Origin: Aquibium sp. ELW1220
GTDB taxonomy: Bacteria; Pseudomonadota; Alphaproteobacteria; Rhizobiales; Rhizobiaceae
NCBI RefSeq assembly: GCF_030398385.1
Contig: NZ_JAOAOQ010000009.1
Coordinates: forward strand, 108,349 to 172,348
Length of the DNA stretch: 64,000 nucleotides
Reading direction: 5' to 3'
The position numbers and the translations under genes were made by a program. Below the pieces are notes generated by a model. It was not told where the DNA came from, ran no database searches, and saw only the letters and a program-made list of their open reading frames with translations. This document shows, one piece after another, positions 61,264 to 64,000 of this stretch (positions are counted from its first letter, which is position 1; the number at the start of each line of letters is the position of its first letter).

Positions 61264-63534
61264 ATGCGTGAAATCGCCGGCAGCCCGCGGGTATTGCTGA
61301 GACGGCTGCGCGAGATGATGGCCGAGGCGGCGGAGCCGCAGGCCCGGCTCGACCGCATCGTGCGCGAGATCGCCTCCAACATGGTGGCGGAGGTGTGCTC
61401 CCTCTACGTGCTGCGGGCGGACTCGGTGCTGGAGCTCTACGCCACCGAAGGCCTGAACCCGAGCTCGGTGCACCTGGCGCAGCTGCGGCTCGGGCAGGGC
61501 CTCGTCGGCACCATCGCAGCCAGCGCGCGGGCGCTCAACCTGCAGGACGCGCAGAACCATCCGGCCTTCACCTACCTGCCGGAGACCGGCGAGGAGATCT
61601 ACCACTCGTTCCTCGGCGTGCCGGTGCTGCGCGCCGGGCGGACGCTCGGCGTCCTCGTCGTCCAGAACAAGACCAAGCGCCACTATGGCGACGACGAGGT
61701 GGAGGCGCTGGAAACCACCGCCATGGTCATCGCCGAGATGATCGCGACGGGGGACCTGCGGCGCCTCACCCGGCCGGGCATGGAGCTCGACCTGTCGCGC
61801 CCGGTGACGATCGACGGCCTGTCCTTCAACGAGGGCGTGGGGCTCGGCCACGTGGTGCTGCACGAGCCGCGCATCGTGGTGACCAACCTGTTCAACGAGG
61901 ACGTCGACACCGAACTGCGCCGGCTGGACACGGCACTCGGCTCGCTCAGGGTCTCGATCGACGACATGCTGTCGCGGCGCGACGTGGCAAGCGAAGGCGA
62001 GCACCGCGCCGTGCTCGAGGCCTACCGGATGTTCGCGCACGACCGCGGCTGGGTGCGCCGGCTGGAGGAGGCGGTGCGCAACGGCCTGACGGCGGAAGCG
62101 GCGGTGGAAAAGGTGCAGAGCGACATGCGCGCGCGCATGATGCACATGACCGATCCCTATATGCGCGACCGGATGAACGATTTCGACGACCTCGGTAACC
62201 GGCTGCTCAGGCAGCTGATGGGGCACGGTCCGGAGAACCTCGCCGCAACGCTTCCGCGCGACGCGATCGTGGTGTCGCGCTCGATGGGTGCAGCCGACCT
62301 GCTCGACTATCCGCGCGACAAGCTGCGCGGGCTGGTGCTGGAGGACGCGGCCGCCACCAGCCACGTCGTGATCGTCGCCCGGGCCATCGGCATTCCCGTG
62401 ACAGGCCAGGCCAAGGGCGCGGTGTCGATGGCCGAGAACGGCGACCCGATCATCGTGGACGGCGACGAGGGGCGGGTGCACCTTCGTCCGCAGCCCGACG
62501 TCGAGGCCGCCTTCGCCGAGAAGGCGCGTTTCCGCGCCCGCCGCCAGGAACTCTACCGCGAGCTGCGCAGCCGCCCCTCCGTCTCCCGCGACGGCGTGAA
62601 GGTGGAACTGATGATGAATGCCGGGCTGGCGGTCGACCTGCCGCAACTGGGCGATGCCGGTGCGGCCGGAATCGGCCTGTTCCGCACCGAACTGCAGTTC
62701 ATGGTGGCGGCCACCTTCCCGCGAGCCCAGGCGCAGGAGACGCTCTACCGCCAGGTGCTGGAGGCGGCGGGCGACAAGCCGGTCACTTTCCGCACCATCG
62801 ACATCGGCGGCGACAAGGTGCTGCCCTATTTCCGCGGGTCGGAGAAGGAGGAGAACCCGGCGCTCGGCTGGCGCGCGATCCGTCTCACGCTCGACCGCCC
62901 GGCGCTGCTGCGCACGCAGTTCCGCGCGCTGCTGAAGGCCGCCGGCGGCCGCGAGCTGCGCGTGATGCTGCCGATGGTGACCGAGGTCTCGGAAATCCGC
63001 CGGGCGCGCGAGATCATCGACCGCGAGGTCAGGCACTTGGCACGCTTCGGCCACCTCTTGCCCACGAGCCTGGCCATCGGCGCGATGGTGGAGGTGCCGT
63101 CGCTGCTGTTCCAGCTCGACGAACTGATGCGCGAGGTCGACTTCGTCTCGATCGGCTCCAACGACCTGTTCCAGTTCATGACGGCGACGGACCGGGGCAA
63201 CGGCACGGTGGCGTCGCGCTTCGACCCGCTGTCGGCGCCGTTCCTGCGGGCGCTGAAGTCGGTGCTCGACGCGGGAATACGGGCCGGCACGCCGGTGACT
63301 CTTTGCGGCGAGCTCGCCAGCCGGCCGATCTCGGCCATGGCGCTGATCGGCCTCGGCTTCCGCTCGATCTCCATGTCGGCCGCCGCCATCGGCCCGGTCA
63401 AGGCGATGCTCGTCGACCTGCCCGTCGAGGCACTGACCGCGCAGATGGGGCTGATCCTCGGCGACGGCGGCGCAACCCACGACGCCCGCGCGATGCTGCG
63501 CACGTTTGCGGCGGAGCACGAGATTCCGCTGTAG
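61264..63534 (+). CDS. ptsP: Phosphoenolpyruvate-protein phosphotransferase PtsP (nitrogen PTS enzyme I)
   Basis: A 756-residue enzyme I(Ntr). An N-terminal GAF domain (about 15-150, with CSLYVLRADSVLELY) precedes the PEP-utilising parts: the phospho-His in AAATSHVVIVARAIGIP, then DIGGDKVLPYF, GWRAIRLTL and SNDLFQFMTATDR with the C-terminal CGELASRPISAMALIGLG. It passes phosphate to NPr and IIA(Ntr) to control nitrogen and potassium metabolism. A GGGAG sequence lies upstream of the ATG. Confidence 0.96.
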   Translation: MREIAGSPRVLLRRLREMMAEAAEPQARLDRIVREIASNMVAEVCSLYVLRADSVLELYATEGLNPSSVHLAQLRLGQGLVGTIAASARALNLQDAQNHPAFTYLPETGEEIYHSFLGVPVLRAGRTLGVLVVQNKTKRHYGDDEVEALETTAMVIAEMIATGDLRRLTRPGMELDLSRPVTIDGLSFNEGVGLGHVVLHEPRIVVTNLFNEDVDTELRRLDTALGSLRVSIDDMLSRRDVASEGEHRAVLEAYRMFAHDRGWVRRLEEAVRNGLTAEAAVEKVQSDMRARMMHMTDPYMRDRMNDFDDLGNRLLRQLMGHGPENLAATLPRDAIVVSRSMGAADLLDYPRDKLRGLVLEDAAATSHVVIVARAIGIPVTGQAKGAVSMAENGDPIIVDGDEGRVHLRPQPDVEAAFAEKARFRARRQELYRELRSRPSVSRDGVKVELMMNAGLAVDLPQLGDAGAAGIGLFRTELQFMVAATFPRAQAQETLYRQVLEAAGDKPVTFRTIDIGGDKVLPYFRGSEKEENPALGWRAIRLTLDRPALLRTQFRALLKAAGGRELRVMLPMVTEVSEIRRAREIIDREVRHLARFGHLLPTSLAIGAMVEVPSLLFQLDELMREVDFVSIGSNDLFQFMTATDRGNGTVASRFDPLSAPFLRALKSVLDAGIRAGTPVTLCGELASRPISAMALIGLGFRSISMSAAAIGPVKAMLVDLPVEALTAQMGLILGDGGATHDARAMLRTFAAEHEIPL

Positions 63535-63548
63535 GGGGGCGGGGGGCG

Positions 63549-63899
63549 ATGGACGATCTCTTTCCCCTCGAGTTCATCATCGCGGAAACGCCGCGCTCGA
63601 TTCAAGCCAAGCCCAAATCGGTCCAGAGATGGAAGGCGCTCGTGTCGGCCGCTGCGCAAAGTCGAATCGCTGAGGCGGTCGAACTACCGTGGCTGGATGA
63701 GCGACCGCTGGCGATGTCGGTGTACTATTTTCCACCCGCGCCTATGGACGGTGACATCGACAACATCATCAAGCCGATCATGGATGCGCTGGTCCGTGTC
63801 GTCTATCTCGACGATCGCGCCGTCGAACGCGTGGTGGCGCAGAAGTTCGAGCCGGGACTCGACTGGTCCTTCCAGCAGCCTAGCCCGTCTTATTCATGA
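63549..63899 (+). CDS. RusA-like Holliday junction endonuclease family protein
   Basis: A 116-residue RusA-type protein with the acidic metal site: DGDIDNIIKPIMDALVRVVY and LDDRAVERVVAQK, where RusA has its three Asp. It starts 14 bases after ptsP, while prfA often follows ptsP in related genomes. Chromosomal stand-alone RusA genes are often of phage or accessory origin. An overlapping ORF follows through ATGA. Confidence 0.82.
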   Translation: MDDLFPLEFIIAETPRSIQAKPKSVQRWKALVSAAAQSRIAEAVELPWLDERPLAMSVYYFPPAPMDGDIDNIIKPIMDALVRVVYLDDRAVERVVAQKFEPGLDWSFQQPSPSYS

Positions 63900-63982
63900 G
63901 TTCGCTTTCGCGGATGGTGCCGGTCGACGATACGCGGGCAGTCGAGGCGTCTCTTTCACCGCGGGTGGGTCTGGACTTGTAG
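63896..63982 (+). CDS. Short ORF overlapping the RusA-like gene
   Basis: An ATG overlapping the RusA stop (ATGA) opens a 28-codon frame (MSSLSRMVPVDDTRAVEASL...) that ends in TAG 18 bases before the window end. The coupling suggests a real downstream gene, either a very small protein or one truncated by a frameshift. Homology is not seen; the sequence beyond the window is needed to judge. Confidence 0.3.
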   Translation: MSSLSRMVPVDDTRAVEASLSPRVGLDL

Positions 63983-64000
63983 AACGCGCTGGAGGTTGAC

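Noticed and set aside
61102..63519. An 805-codon minus-strand open frame opposite ptsP
   Set aside because: It mirrors ptsP exactly, is rich in His/Arg/Val/Asp, and has no start signal or domain.

Overview
The window is a high-GC chromosomal segment from an alphaproteobacterium of the Hyphomicrobiales (Rhizobiales), most like the Phyllobacteriaceae/Brucella side of the order. This rests on an Omp10-type outer-membrane lipoprotein, a homospermidine synthase, the lysC-ptsP pair, a TTAA-N7-TTAA CtrA box, an ornithine decarboxylase with a long structured leader, and palindromic intergenic mosaic repeats of the rhizobial kind. The species cannot be named from sequence alone. Almost all DNA is coding; both strands are used in short operons. 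No rRNA, tRNA, CRISPR array, intact insertion sequence or prophage was seen.

Layout. 1-3361: 3' end of galU, an outer-membrane beta-barrel gene and a KdsD-type arabinose-5-phosphate isomerase (surface polysaccharide). 3374-8387 (minus strand): NfeD/SPFH membrane pair, a lipase-like hydrolase, an FAD oxidoreductase and ferrochelatase. 8524-15889: a 5'-nucleotidase with an Ala/Glu/Lys repeat stalk and LysM domain, a PaaK-like adenylating enzyme, a membrane Zn protease, Omp10, homospermidine synthase and an ArsR-SRPBCC pair. 16036-19860: ilvD, a fused P-loop protein and a heme-dependent N-demethylase-like protein. 19857-21328: a small accessory island of lower GC in parts, with a ParD/ParE pair whose toxin is frameshifted and two overlapping stand-alone TIR-domain genes. 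21402-31565: PepF, an orphan sigma-54 response regulator, a DUF882 protein, KDPG aldolase, an N-acetylmuramidase, TrhO and a TetR regulator. 31737-42566: membrane proteins, two SDRs, an SLC13 permease, an aminotransferase, VapBC, two paralogous GNATs, a CDF metal exporter and a DenD-like dehydrogenase. 42683-44421: nickel/cobalt export pair. 44508-50665: LysR, a large amidase fusion, and ornithine decarboxylase with a GNAT. 51992-57695: SCP2 protein and the leucine/isovalerate catabolic genes liuB-liuA-liuD behind a LiuR-like box. 57838-end: dipeptidase, ChaC, lysC, ptsP and a RusA-like gene.

Joint functions. Ornithine decarboxylase (putrescine) and homospermidine synthase (putrescine to homospermidine) are two steps of one polyamine route, although 34 kb apart. 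The liu genes carry leucine-derived isovaleryl-CoA to methylglutaconyl-CoA, but the hydratase and HMG-CoA lyase are not here. NicO/DUF1007 and the CDF protein both handle divalent metals.

The most interesting non-coding signal is a CtrA box at 33059-33074 followed by a candidate small RNA (about 33097-33166): a hairpin whose loop exposes an anti-Shine-Dalgarno CUCCUCCC, then a GC-rich terminator. Other notable points are the 949-residue anchored, internally duplicated amidase fusion, the TIR pair, the ornithine decarboxylase leader with a possible 16-codon ORF, several perfect operator-like palindromes, and two families of intergenic repeats that have entered operons.
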